DNA from: Wyeomyia smithii
Taxonomy: Eukaryota > Arthropoda > Insecta > Diptera > Culicidae
NCBI RefSeq assembly: GCF_029784165.1
Contig: NC_073695.1
Location: forward strand, 206,137,281 to 206,201,280
Length of the DNA stretch: 64,000 bases
Direction: 5' to 3'
Shown here: piece after piece, positions 11,256 through 22,559 of the stretch
Layout of the letters: every line of letters starts with the position of its first letter
How positions within the stretch are numbered: position 1 is the first letter of the stretch
Translations under genes and position numbers: made by a program
Notes under the pieces: model-generated
The model's input: the letters and a program-made list of their open reading frames with translations, nothing else
The model's database searches: none
Told to the model about the DNA's origin: nothing

Positions 11256-11931
11256 CAAGGTAAACTTAGAATTACGACAGCATGTTATCTATCCATATAT
11301 TTTCTGCAATAAAGTATGGTCTAAAGCATTGAATTCCAGTTCTCTTTCAACTGTCTCTTTATTGAAATGCTTGGTAATCCTGAAGGGGAGCGTTGCTTAA
11401 TTGATTCGAAGTCAATGGAAGATAATGCTCAAGGTTGCTGTATCATGCATATGTGGAACTGGTTTTTGCTTAATAATACACTAAGGTCTTTTTTATGCGT
11501 TTTTACGCGAATACAGGAATTTACACGAGTTTAGAAATTTATGCGTTTTTTACGCAAATTTCGGAATTTACGCGGATTTTTTTACGCGCTGCGTATCCTG
11601 TGCTTAAAAAAGACTAAAACGTATTTTTAATAATTATTTTAGAGGTAGAGTCAATGTACCAATAGTTGTATATATAAGAAAACTATTTAGTCATTTTGTG
11701 TATGTTGAAATAAAATGTTGATTGTTTCTTCAATAATATAACTAATGGTACACATCTACTATAGAATCAAATACCCCAAAAAGATATATTTTGCAAACAT
11801 GCCCCGATAGGCTATAAACCACCGTAAGATCCATAACAAATCCCCAAAAACAACAACCTCGTCTTGACGTATTTTCTCCAGCATTGCGCTTGGTTACGAT
11901 AGACTGTATAGTAAATGCAAAATGACATCTG
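11256..11931. other. Unassigned flank around the 130-bp MITE
   Basis: Apart from the MITE at 11485-11614, this stretch holds no recognisable gene, RNA or repeat boundary. Confidence 0.35.
11485..11614. mobile_element. 130-bp MITE with TTTACGCG internal repeats
   Basis: A short non-autonomous DNA element. Its ends are inverted: GTCTTTTTTA on the left and TTAAAAAAGAC on the right. It is flanked by TAA on both sides (11482-11484 and 11615-11617), fitting a trinucleotide target duplication as in PIF/Harbinger elements. Inside, the phrase GGAATTTACRCG followed by T-rich sequence recurs about three times. The left end has one extra G relative to the right, so the exact boundary is uncertain by a base. 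No protein is encoded. Confidence 0.6.
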
Positions 11932-12330
11932 GGGTTTATTTCCGGCCTCTGAGCATCATCCTAAGCCCGGAAATACTCGTATCATGTGGTATTTGATCAT
12001 GTTATACTGTTCTCCAGGAACAGGAAGTCACCAACTTAAATTTTATAATGGCGCCAGGAGTAGATTTCTGATTTCTGATCTGCGTTAAAAACAAAACTCT
12101 GCATTTAGCCATAACTCATTACTTAGCATCAGGGTTTATTTCCGGCCTCTGAGCATCATCCTAAACCCGGAAATACTCGTATTATGTGGTATTTGATCAT
12201 GTTATACTGTTCTCCAGGAACAGGAAGTCACCAACTTAAATTTTAAAATGGCGCCAGGAGTAGATTTCTGATTTCTGATCTGCGTTAAAAACAAAACTCT
12301 GCATTTAGCCATAACTCATTACTTAGCATC
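11932..12330. repeat. Two-copy tandem duplication, 200-bp unit
   Basis: GGGTTTATTTCCGGCCTCTG begins at 11932 and again at 12132, and the copies run head to tail to ACTTAGCATC (12121-12130 and 12321-12330). Only about three substitutions were noticed (for example AAGCCCGG versus AAACCCGG), so the duplication is recent. The unit has no significant open frame. Sequence just to the right (about 12345-12475) resembles 44150-44290, so the duplicated unit may belong to an undescribed dispersed element. Confidence 0.93.
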
Positions 12331-12344
12331 ATTCGTCGTAATTT

Positions 12345-12475
12345 TTCGGACTTTTGTAGACATGTAACTAATTTTTCAATCGATTACTGCAATAATGAAG
12401 GTAATTCGTTGAAAACTGACTGGGTTAAGAGCACTTGAATTTGGGCCATTTTCGTGATGCTCTTGCACAACAAAA
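12345..12475. repeat. Dispersed repeat, copy 1 (second copy at 44150-44290)
   Basis: This stretch shares an ordered set of phrases with 44150-44290: CAATCGATT followed by CTGCAA, then AAAACTGACTGGGTT, then a block ending in TTTTTCGTGATGCTCT (GTGACGCTCT in the other copy). Both are in the same orientation. Termini are not defined and no protein is encoded, so the class of element is unknown. Confidence 0.55.
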
Positions 12476-12693
12476 TTTCTCCTCACGGTTCAGCAAAATA
12501 CTTGTTTACTGAATCACAGCATTTTTTTCAAAAGTTTACTGTAATTCAGTTCTACATTTTACTGAATTTCTTCCAGTAATTTTATTTTTTTTGTAAACCA
12601 GCATTGCATTGATAAATTTACTGAAAACCAGTAATCGATTCAGTGATTCGCGAAAATACAGCAAAACTGTTAGCTGAACAGAAAACAGTAAAT

Positions 12694-13041
12694 AGAGCGG
12701 GGGCCTAGTGTGGTTGGTAACGTCTCCGCCAACCACGCTCGACGCCTGGGTTCGAATCCCACCACATAGGTGTCGATGGTTGTGAGGTGGCGTGATCCAC
12801 TCACAACCAACCCAACTGGTCTAGATTCAATCCTAGCCGACACCGGGAGATTTTCTGAGGCGAAAAATCTCTGGGATCACGCCTTCCATCGCATGAGGAA
12901 GTAAAGCCGTTGGCGCCGGTCCGTTAATAAACGGGTCGTGAGTTAGGGTCCTGGGTGTGGAGTCGCCTCCCTGGGCGTCGGTGATTGGCCACAACAGTGG
13001 CGGAACTAGACCGACGGAAAATAAGCGAGAACAAAAAAAAA
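12694..13041 (+). mobile_element. tRNA-derived SINE, full-length copy B
   Basis: A second full copy of the 622-975 family in the same orientation. It has the same tRNA-like head with TAGTGTGGTTGG and GGTTCGAATCC, and an A-rich tail. It is flanked by the exact 14-bp duplication AGAAAACAGTAAAT at 12680-12693 and 13042-13055. Relative to copy A it lacks a few bases in the CCACCGCCAACAT segment just after the B-box. It is inserted within the CAGCAAA-type repeat region, so it is younger than that region. Confidence 0.94.
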
Positions 13042-13464
13042 AGAAAACAGTAAATGAATGTTTGCTGGAATTCAGCGAAAGAATTGATATGTCAAAAAAA
13101 TTTACGTCAAGCTGTCATTAGTAATACGTGCCAAATCGCTGTGCAGCTGGCACGGAATCATCGCTAAGCTCCTGATAGCGGATATGGGACCATAGCTAAG
13201 TCACTGTTGGGCTAGACGAACCTAAAAGTTGAAATGATAATCATACATCTCTAGTTCAACAGTAATTCGGCTATGATCCGATGGGCGGATGGAAGCTGGT
13301 GCCAGAGGGAAACATGGTTCCCTTGAACTAACTGGTTAACCAGCAAATTGATATATGCTTTGCTGAATGTACTGCAAATTATCATAGCTGACAACCAGCA
13401 AGTAGTATTTTGTTTTACTGAACATACAGCAAACGATCTGTCACTTTTATGCAATTGAGCATTA

Positions 13465-14715
13465 GGGTAGAGCGGGGCTAGTTGGTTACGGAGTAAGTTG
13501 GTCAATGAGAATATCTTCGAATCTACGTATCTAAAAAATCGTGTTATATGGGTGATACGTAGTAGATAACTAGAAAAACTAAATGACAAAATGGAGTACA
13601 GTTCTAATTAAGACGTATAATAAATACAGGTTGGTGCCAAACTGACCATCAATTCTACACGATTTTCAAGTTAAAATTTTTTGTCTGAACAAAGCTAGCC
13701 AAATTGAAATGAACATGGCTCAACGTATTATGAAAGTCATTTACGTTAGATTTAGGTTGTGCATAGCAAACTTTCGCCAAAATTTTATTTTCATATATTT
13801 CAAGTAATTTTCATATTTAATACATGAGGGGCTAGTTGGTCACATACTTGCACATCATAAATGAATTTAAGTAACCAAGTAAATGCAATTTCAGGAACAG
13901 TGCATTTCGTGATGCAAACTTAATCCAGGTGAAAACAGCATGTGCTTTGTTCAGCAAAACCATTTATTTGAAGCGATAAACTAATTGGTAAAAGTTATCT
14001 CCATTTCATCGTCATTTTGATGAATATTTTATTGCACACAATAAATGCTAAGTCATTGATCTAAAATAACTAAAACGTACACTAATGCATCGACAAATGC
14101 CATCTACCTGATGAAAATTTCGGCGAAAGAAAGCTTTTAACAACAAAAAAACTAATGGAGCTATAGTTTTGTGCTTGTGATTGCAGATGCGAATCTATAA
14201 TTTGGCTCTGGTTCTCAATTTAATCCTTATTGTCTTTGATTTTGTTCCCAGCCAAACTATTAGAGAGATTTCAACATATACTTCTCGTCAGGTATGAAAG
14301 AGTAACACGATTTTTTTCATGCAATTATGAGTCACTTTTCTCATGGTTTGGGATTTCGGAAAGCAAACGCAAAACAAAAAAACCGGATGCGGTTTGACCT
14401 CCGCTGGGACACTACAGGCTGCCGCAATTGCAGTGAGGAAGGAAAACTGAATTGTCCTTCCGCAATATAAATGGTCAATTTACCCCACACCCTGACCAAC
14501 TTACCCCAGCTGAGGGGCTAGTTGGCCAATTTGACATCCATTCAAAAAACATAGAATATCCGCAAAATCATGAACTATTCTGTACAGGTTATATTTTTTC
14601 TAGATGCTATAGACTTAACACAACATTTCCATGTAATGAGTTTTTGCCATAATATTTCCTACAAAAAATTACAGAACATTTTGACCAAAAGTGACCAACT
14701 AGCTCCGCTCTACCC
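13465..14715. mobile_element. 1.25-kb MITE with GGGGCTAGTTGG repeats
   Basis: The left end reads GGGTAGAGCGGGGCTAGTTG and the right end is its inverted counterpart ending GCTCTACCC, with one mismatch in the visible arm. TA lies outside both ends (13463-13464 and 14716-14717), as expected for a TA target duplication (Tc1/mariner-type or similar). The terminal phrase GGGGCTAGTTGG recurs internally near 13827 and 14515, beside related ACTTACCCC phrases, which may mark transposase-binding sites. No transposase frame is present, so movement would need an enzyme in trans. Confidence 0.8.
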
Positions 14716-14790
14716 TACTGAATAATCACCAAATTTCATTTTGCTGAACAGATTGCTGGAAACACAGCACACCAAAAATCAGCAAAGCAA

Positions 14791-17700
14791 TGAAAATTTG
14801 GTGTGTGATGTTCAGATTCTTATTTCGCACCTTCTCTCAGAATGTTGCCGAAAGACGTATTTCTTCGTCCTTAATAACAAAAAAGTTAAAAGTTAGAGGC
14901 AAATTGGACGGTACGGGAATTACAGATAATTTTATGCTTGCAAGCGTTCAAATTTTAATGATTTCAATCAACTTTCACTACTGCTGTTTCTAAGCGGATT
15001 GGAACACGAAACAGAAAAATAGCCAACCCTTTTTTGAAATCATTTGAAATTATGACGAAAACGTTAAAATTGCCACGTGAAATAATTTTTTTTATTAATA
15101 AAAAAAAGGAATTATAACTTTTCAACTAATCGTTCAATTATTATGGATTTCGATTTGATTTTTATTTTTACTACCAGTGTTTATGCCTTTGCAGATGTAA
15201 ATCATCTACCAAGTAAAAATGTCCAAACAGAAACGAGAGCACATTTAAACATCGAGTTTACTATTCGGAAATGGCCTAAGCCACAGGTTTGTGAAGTATG
15301 TGCGTTAATTAAGATGAATATTACCTCATAGCCGCGTAAAACCTGATTCACCACCAATCCCAGTTGACTGGCTGCCACACAAGACATTTAAAATCCACTC
15401 TTAAGCCATATTCATGAACCTATCAATGTCAAAGTGAACGACTTCTCCCACGGAGCTCGTCCCGAGTCAACCTGTCGGTCCGCCCGGACAACACTCTACC
15501 ATAGCCTAATTCCTCTGATAAATTTGGATTAGTATAAAATTATTGAAATTTTATCTCTACATCAAGTGGACCCGCTTTCTTCATAGTTGCAGATCACTGG
15601 AAAGCCACAGGCACAGGCAGAACACAACCTATCGGGCCGATCATCCATGTGGATAGTTCGCTTATGACAAGTCTTTAGATAATAAACATATATTTCATTT
15701 CCCACCCGAGTCGGGCGAACCCCGTGCGGACTATCTCCTGTTCATCTTTTCTGCGGCTGCCTATCCCGCAGCCAGCCGAAAAGGAGAAAGACAAAAATTA
15801 AAATAAGAATCCAGACCTCGACTAGCGCTTTCCCGTCGGCTATGCCCTATGTTGTAGAACAATCCGAAATAAAGACGGAAAGAGCACTCCCAAGGCGAAG
15901 ACAGGTTGCAGGTGTATTTCTCACGACGGTTCCTCGAGCTTTCTTCAACTACCACGACGGACTGACACGGGCACAGACACGGCGAAACACAGCTCCCAGT
16001 GCTAAGACAGTTCTGGAGTTTATCTCGCCGTTTTTTACGATCTATTTTCCGACAGGTTGGTAGAGCTTATATTATTTGAAAGCGATGAATAATGGAACAA
16101 CGCGGTGAACGCTAGGGAGCGGAAGGAATGATCGGTTAGGTGCAGCGAATTTAGATTTGTAATGCAATGGGAAAAATGTATCGGAGGCAGAGGTGTTAAC
16201 CAATAAATGAAATTCGATTAAAATTATTGCCGAGCTATAGTCTATATCTCGCAACTCGAGTTTTTAACATCATACCGTCTTAAGAGTTCATAATCGTACG
16301 TTTAAAAGCGTTTGCATATAGCAATCCATTTTAGTAATTGCATGAACATCGGTTTACAACTTTATCACTTTGACCGGATCGGATTATGACGCTGCAGATT
16401 TGCTTCTCACCTTGCTTATGAGCAAACGATGGTGACCTGCTAGAGGAAGCTCATACTCACACATGAGCTAATTCTTTGACTTCATGTGAGCATTTGCTGC
16501 CTGGATCCCAACCGGATTATTCACACAGTCGCTGTCAATTCAACCGTTCCTGTTGCGGTCACCGTCAGTGTCAGCTATACACTTACCCGTCGTAACAGTC
16601 GTGCCAACATCCCCAAAAGTAGCCAGCGGATTTCTCTTCCTGCAGGAAAGAACCAAAGAAAAACCTAGGCAGAACCTATGAAAACCGTAACGAATGCTTT
16701 TCACCACGCGACTTAATACCACCAGCCAAGGTGAGGCTGAATGGTTTCGCTGGAAATTAAAGTTTAAAATCAAGATTAGATTATACACATCACCTGCAAT
16801 AGTCGGACGGACGACGGTTAAACCGGTGAGCGGACGAACAAGCGAACGAGCGAATGAAAATCATGGAATTTCCATTCATCCTTCTCTTCCATCTAACCCA
16901 AGCTGAAGCTTGAATTCCCCCTGAAGAGTTCGTTGAGAAATTCTTTAATTGATACGAGTACCGTATGAATATTTAATGATTTAAGTTCTCACTCTGTCCG
17001 GCACATGCAACCTCCTGACTGGGACTGGAAAGCCAGTTTGCCTTCCTGAGCATACCCACAACGTACGGACGGACGAACGGAGCTAGCAGAAAATGTATCA
17101 AAACGCGGAATGTTCACGGTCCGCCGGGGATAATCGGATTGCGAAGCGCGGTGCGGGATCCCTTTTTCCGGGGCCGGGTATCGATGGTTGTGCTTCTGCC
17201 ACAGCCGCGTTGAGAGCGAATCGTGAAGGAGGAAGTGGCGAAACATCAGACGCAAACTTGGTCGGGAGCATAAAGTTTAATTAATTGAGATATGAAATTT
17301 GTTTTTATTGGGCGATTTTAGTGCGCCTCTTTCTCGTTCGAGGCAGTTTTAAAGCTGGTGAGCTCCGCGGTTGGTTTCGTTTAATTGGTTCCCAGGTGCT
17401 GACGGAAGGGAATGATTTGCTAGCGTATTATGTCTTCATTTCGCGGCTCCACAGGTGAAGGAAATCAAACACACAGCACTATCGGGTTAAATGTGGTCGA
17501 TGACTTTTTTCTTGGCGGATTTTGGCGATATTGGCTAACGGATAGAAGCCTAATCCAAATTTCTACAGTGGAGTGTGGAAAGAAATGATGATATTAATTT
17601 GGTTGCCTCTATTTCTAAACAGAAACGTTCCAGAACAACCATTCGGCTCGGTGCAAAAATAACTCGAGATCAACGTACTTCAAACAGCCGATTGGTAAAA

Positions 17701-18229
17701 TCAAGAGATGCAGAAGCATCATAAAAAAAAGCTTCGTCGGAAGGCCGATAACGAACCTTTCTCAAATATTCATATTTTCGTTCTTAATGAATGTGCCTTC
17801 GTGAGAAATAAATCAGTTTTTCTTTAAATTAATCAACCTGTTTTTGACGACAGTAGAAAAACAATCCAAATTTCAATTTGTCACCCGTTATAAGATAGCA
17901 ATGGCCTATTACAAAGCTTAGGTACTAAAATTTCTCTGTGGCAAATTGACCTTTCTATTCGTTGAGAAAAAAAAATTTGCAGCCAACTATTAGTACCCAG
18001 GGCAGTTGCGAGGCTATCGCCACGATCCTGACAATGATAGTCCAAGGGATTATTATTATATGACGACTGGTTTGTTAGAGCAGTATCGTTTCAACAAATT
18101 ATTAAAATTTTAGTTAACGTAATATTTTTTTCGTTCTCAATATTTTTGATTTAACTAAACCGGTATAACTTTGCAGTATTTTTAATTTAAAGTTTCTTAA
18201 TTTCTTTTCAATGTTTATATTCTGTATGA
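14791..18229. other. Unassigned region
   Basis: No gene, transposon boundary or RNA is recognised in 3.4 kb. Around 15700-16060 and 16480-17290 the base composition is more balanced and short open frames exist on both strands, but none shows a known domain. AATAAA-type signals occur (for example near 15870), but without a recognisable coding region they carry no weight. This could be host intergenic or intronic sequence. Confidence 0.35.
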
Positions 18230-18633
18230 GTGCCTTACACTTTCACCTCCACTTTCAGTTCTACTTCACTTCTACTTATACTTCCACTCTCACTTCCACT
18301 TCTAGTTTAACTCCCATTTCCTTTTCTAGGTCTATTTCTAATTTTACTTCGAATTCCATTTCGAGAACCTCTTCTATTCTGCTACTACTTCTACTTCTAA
18401 TTCAACTTCTACTCCCACTTCTATTTCCACTTCTTCTTCCTATCCCACTTCTACTCCAATTGCCACTTCTATTTGCACTTCCACTTTAACCTTTACTTCC
18501 ACTCCCACTTTTTCTTCCTCTTCCACTTCTACTTCTATTTCCAGTTCTTCTTTTACTTCTATTTCCACTTTCACTCCCAATTATACCTTCACTTCCACTT
18601 CTACTTCCACAACATCCACTCTCACTTTACATT

Positions 18634-18694
<61 letters not shown>

Positions 18695-20318
18695 AACTTT
18701 CACTTTCACTTTCACTTCCACTTCCATTTCTACTGCCAATTCCAGCTCCTCTATCACTTCTATTTCTACTTTCATTCCCACTTCCATTTTCACTACAACT
18801 TACACTTTCACTTCTACTTCCAATTGCTCCTCCACTGCTACTTCCACTTTCAATTCCACTCCCACTTCTACTTCTACTCTCACTCCCGATTCCACTTCTA
18901 CTTTCACTTCTATTTTAACTTCTACTTACACTTCTTATTTCACTTTCACTTCCAATTTTCTCTTCAACCTTTATTTCTACTTCTAATTTCACTTCTATTT
19001 TCACTCCAACATCCACTTCTACGTCCAATGCCATTTCTATTTCCTTCGCTTCTATTTTTACTTCAACTGTTTTTTTTTAACCCTACTTTTCTACACTTCT
19101 ACTTCCACTTCTACTTCTACATCCACTTCTACTTCTACTTTTACTACTCTTCCTACTTCTACTTTTACTTCTGCTTCTACTTCTACTTCTATTTCTACTT
19201 CTACTTCTACTTCCACTTCTTCTTCTGCTTCTACTTCTACTTCTACTTCTACTTCTACTTCCACTTCTACTTCTACTTCTTCTTCTACTTCTACTTCTAC
19301 TTCTACTTCTACTTCTACTTCTACTTCTTCTTCTACTTCTACTTCTACTTCTACTTCCAGTTCTACTTCTTCTTCTACTTCTACTTCTATTTTCAATTCT
19401 ACTTCTACTTCTACTTCTACTTTTACTTCTACTTCTACTTCTACTTCTACTTCTACTTCTACTTCTACTTCTACTTCTACTTCTACTTCTACTTCTACTT
19501 CTACTTCTACTTTTACTCCTACTTCTACTTCTACTTCTACTTCTACATCTACTTCTACTTCTACTTCTACTTCTACTTCTACTTCTTCTTCTACTTCTAC
19601 TGCTACTTTTACTCCTACTTCTACTTATACTTCTACTTTTACTTCTACTTCTTCTTTTACTTCTACTTCTACTTCTACTTCTACTTCTACTTCTACTTCT
19701 ACTTCTACTTCTACTTCTACTTCTACTTCTACTTCTACTTCTACTTCTACTTCTACTTCTACTTCTACTTCTACTTCTACTTCTACTTCTACTTCTACTT
19801 CTACTTCTTCTTCTACTTCTACTTCTACTTCTACTTCTACTTCTACTTCTACTTCTACTTCTACTTCTACTTCTTCTTCTACTTCTTCTTCTACTTCTAC
19901 TTCTACTTCTACTTCTACTTCTACTTCTACTTCTACTTCTACTTCTAGTTCTACTTCTACTTCTACTTCTACTTCTACTTCACTTTCTACTTCTACTTCT
20001 ACTTCTACTTCTACTTCTACTTCTACTTCTACTTCTACTTTCACTTCTACTTCTACTTCTACTTTCACTTCTACTTCTACTTCTACTTCTACTTCTACTT
20101 CTACTTCTACTTCTACTGCTACTTCTACTTCTACTTCTACTTCTACTTCTACTTCTACTTCTACTTCTACTTCTACTTCTACTTCTACTTCTACTTCTAC
20201 TTCTACTTCTACTTCTACTTCTACTTCTACTTCTACTTCTACTTCTACTTCTACTTCTACTTCCACTCCTACTTCTCCTTCCACTCCTACTTTTACCTCT
20301 ACTTCTACTTTTACTTCT
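18230..20318. repeat. Hexanucleotide domain (TTCTAC)n with TTTCAC and TTCCAC variants
   Basis: Two kilobases of a 6-bp period. The left half (18230-19090) mixes TTCCAC, TTCTAT, TTTCAC and TCCCAC units. A homogeneous TTTCAC block lies at about 18632-18713. The right half (19091-20318) is nearly pure TTCTAC with sporadic TTCTTC, TTTTAC and TTCAC units. Because 6 is a multiple of 3, substitutions do not shift frame and five of six frames stay open. This yields artefactual open frames encoding FYFYFY (18473-19948, +) and VEVEVE (19625-20284 and others, -). The array continues for about 28 bp (20585-20612) beyond the inserted SINE. Confidence 0.95.
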
Positions 20319-20584
20319 TTATTGTGGTCCCCGTGGTTCTGTGGTTAGCGATGTCGGTCGGCTAGCTCTCCCACACGGTTGTGATATCGGGTTCGATTCC
20401 CGATCGAGTCGAGGATCTTTTCGAGCTGGAAATTTTCTTGACTCAGCACTGGGGCACGGTGTATCGTTGTACCTATCCTACTCATGCAAAATGTGCCAAA
20501 AACAATATCGATAACGAATTCTCTCAACTAATCTAGTTGATCGAGACCGCTATTAGCCCCTAGGCTAAGCGTGCGATATTGTTG
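20319..20584 (+). mobile_element. tRNA-derived SINE of a third family, inside the hexamer array
   Basis: About 266 bp. The head is tRNA-like: GTGGTTCTGTGGTTAGCG resembles an A-box region and GGGTTCGATTCCCGA is a strong B-box and T-arm. A non-tRNA body with no poly-A follows, ending GCGATATTGTTG. It is flanked by the 16-bp duplication TTCTACTTTTACTTCT (20303-20318 and 20585-20600), which is array sequence, so it landed in the existing array. The head differs from both the 622-975 and 10759-11241 families. It cannot be a functional tRNA gene because it lacks a 3' acceptor strand matching its 5' end. Confidence 0.85.
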
Positions 20585-20612
20585 TTCTACTTTTACTTCT
20601 ACTTCTATTTGC

Positions 20613-21930
20613 ACATCTTTTGTTCCCATTTTGTACTTTAAACAAACCTCTGTTCTTCATTTCTCTTTTCGATTATGCTTTGCTCTTTTTTCTTCTTTCT
20701 TCTATGTACTACACTTGTTCTATCTTACTGTGTTATTTCTCTATAGCAGTATATCGTACCAAATATTTCACCCTTATAGAATATCAAATACATCGACTAA
20801 GCTGAACAGGAATGCTTGCCAAATGAGAAAAAATTAGGGTAAGTGCACTATGATTATATCACATATACACAATGGTACCAGTTATAAATCAGTGGCTTCC
20901 AACTAGAGCACAGTGATTTAAAACGCGAAAAATGTGATCGTCAGCTTTTTCAGTGTAAAAATGCCATTTAAATGCTATACTGTATCCGAAAATGTTTTTA
21001 TAGATCTTGATTCTCTTTTAAAACAAAATTATATGCATGCTTTAATGTTTTTTTAATGCTTGCATTCTAGAAAAGGAAATGTCAGCTCAGAAATAGATGC
21101 CCTCAAGTTTTTTTTATTCTTGTTCAAACATGGCATCCACACACAAATTGAAAAAAAAACCTTGCCATCACCTTACACTAGCAGGCTTGTTATTCTTCTC
21201 AATATGTGGAAAGAACAGAGTGAATATGCACCGTTCACTTCTTACCCAACATGTGCGTTGCATATAGCAATATTTTGCCCCAAACTTCTTTAATCTGTGC
21301 TGTGTTTCTGCCGCTCGCACAAAAATAATACACTTGCTGCTTTTAACAAAGCTGAGCGAAACATGAGTGGTAAACCATTCTACTGGGAATATATAAAAGT
21401 ACCCTGCGGTGTTCACTGCTGAGATAAATTCGAAAGCATTCGAAAGAAAGTACGAGGCACTCTACTTTCTTGCCTAGAAGCATTGCAGTGAGTCTGTTGT
21501 GTAACTACTGAGCTCTATGTTCTTTCGTTTGAGAAAGCTCACTTCAATTTAATATCTCTCAGGAGAGATATTTCAAATTTCACACCAGTGTTTTTTGCAA
21601 GCTTCTCGGATACACACGATGCGCTGCTCTCTTCAAGCAAGTGCGTTGCTTTGCCCACTAGTGTGAGAGTAGTTGATTTCGCAGTGAAAGATATTCTTTT
21701 ACACAATAGTGATTGTCTGATGAGAAATGGCAAATCTGCACACTAGTTTTGGTATGAACAAATAAATATAAAAAAAAGCTTTGGCATCTCACACACTAGT
21801 GAGATAGCAGTTATTTCCGGCAAAATCAACAACCCTTTCGATTCTGCACATATTTAAATAAAAACGCTAAAAAATCCAAGAAATTCATTTTTTCACCAAT
21901 GCCCAAGTCACAAAGAGGCTGCAAGAAACT
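20613..21930. other. Unassigned region with a possible TATA element
   Basis: No recognisable protein or repeat. TATATAAAAG at 21390-21399 is followed about 25 bp later by TTCACTGCTG, which could be a weak core promoter on the + strand. The spacing is shorter than usual for arthropods and no coding region is recognised downstream. Several CACTAGTGTGAGA-like phrases occur between 21650 and 21800 in both orientations, suggesting an old small element. Confidence 0.3.
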
Positions 21931-22052
21931 AATGAAACTAGTGATGGGAAACTTATCGATACTTATCGATAATATCGATAAATGCTGGTCATCGATATTA
22001 TCGTTAATTTTTTGACGTTAACGATAATTATCGATATTATAAGGGTGAGCAC

Positions 22053-22220
22053 ATGTCAGTGCGGCTGGTTACTGGAGGAGACCCAAAAGAAGGAGACCTC
22101 ACCTACCCTACCCCAGGAGTTGCTTTTCCGGCTAGGTATTTGTTGGGTGCTGCTATTCGACAAGACTTAGCATTGTTGGGGGTGGTGAAAAGGTTCGCCC
22201 GGGTGTCACTGAGTTTCTGA
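22053..22220 (+). CDS. Unknown 55-codon open frame inside the hAT element
   Basis: An ATG at 22053 opens a 55-codon frame ending at TGA 22218-22220. Composition is unlike the AT-rich surroundings, with GGAGACCC- and GGGTGGTG-rich sequence and a protein-like mixture of residues beginning MSVRLVTGGDPKEG. I do not recognise it. A GTGAGC just before the ATG could be read as a splice donor, so this may be a captured fragment of an exon or of another element. The minus strand is also open here. Treat as a composition anomaly rather than an established gene. Confidence 0.2.
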   Translation: MSVRLVTGGDPKEGDLTYPTPGVAFPARYLLGAAIRQDLALLGVVKRFARVSLSF

Positions 22221-22559
22221 GAAATAATGGTAACTAAAAAGGTATTTATAGTTTTTAGTTTCCTAAGAACAGATGAATTCGACAACTTAGTACTGGAGAA
22301 CTTTAAAAAAATATCCAAACTTTTGCACCATCTCATAAAAAGCAATGATACGAAATTGTAATAAAATGCATTTTCTTTGGCTTGCCAACTCTTATAATAT
22401 GATGGACATGCTTAGCGGCAGTCTATTGTTAATTCTCTGGTAATTGTTTAGTTTAACTTGGAACTGTTTAAGTTTAAAGTATCTGTCACCCAACAAACAA
22501 TTTTTAGTTCCACTAAAAACCCAAATCAACGAAATTGTTGCGCTAAAAAAGTATCCTGG

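Larger units (their letters stand above)
12490..14790. repeat. AT-rich repeat region with recurring CAGCAAA/TTTACTG motifs
   Basis: Outside the SINE (12694-13041) and the MITE (13465-14715), this region is built from recurring degenerate phrases such as TTTACTGAAT, CAGCAAAAT, TTGCTGAA and ACCAGCAA in both orientations. It looks like one old repetitive element into which the SINE and MITE later jumped. A small near-palindrome, CACACCAAAA to TTTTGGTGTG, sits near 14768-14806. I could not fix the outer termini. Confidence 0.4.

Noticed and set aside
15420..15960. Possible solo LTR (balanced composition, AATAAA near the end)
   Set aside because: No TG...CA boundaries with a flanking 4-6-bp duplication, and no primer-binding site or second LTR found.
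18473..19948. 491-codon FYFYFY/FHFH open frame, and VEVEVE-type frames on the other strand
   Set aside because: A 6-bp repeat keeps frame and lacks stops. Composition is dictated entirely by the TTCTAC unit.
20325..20412. tRNA gene in the SINE within the hexamer array
   Set aside because: Strong B-box, but the acceptor stem does not close and flanking duplications show a retroposon.
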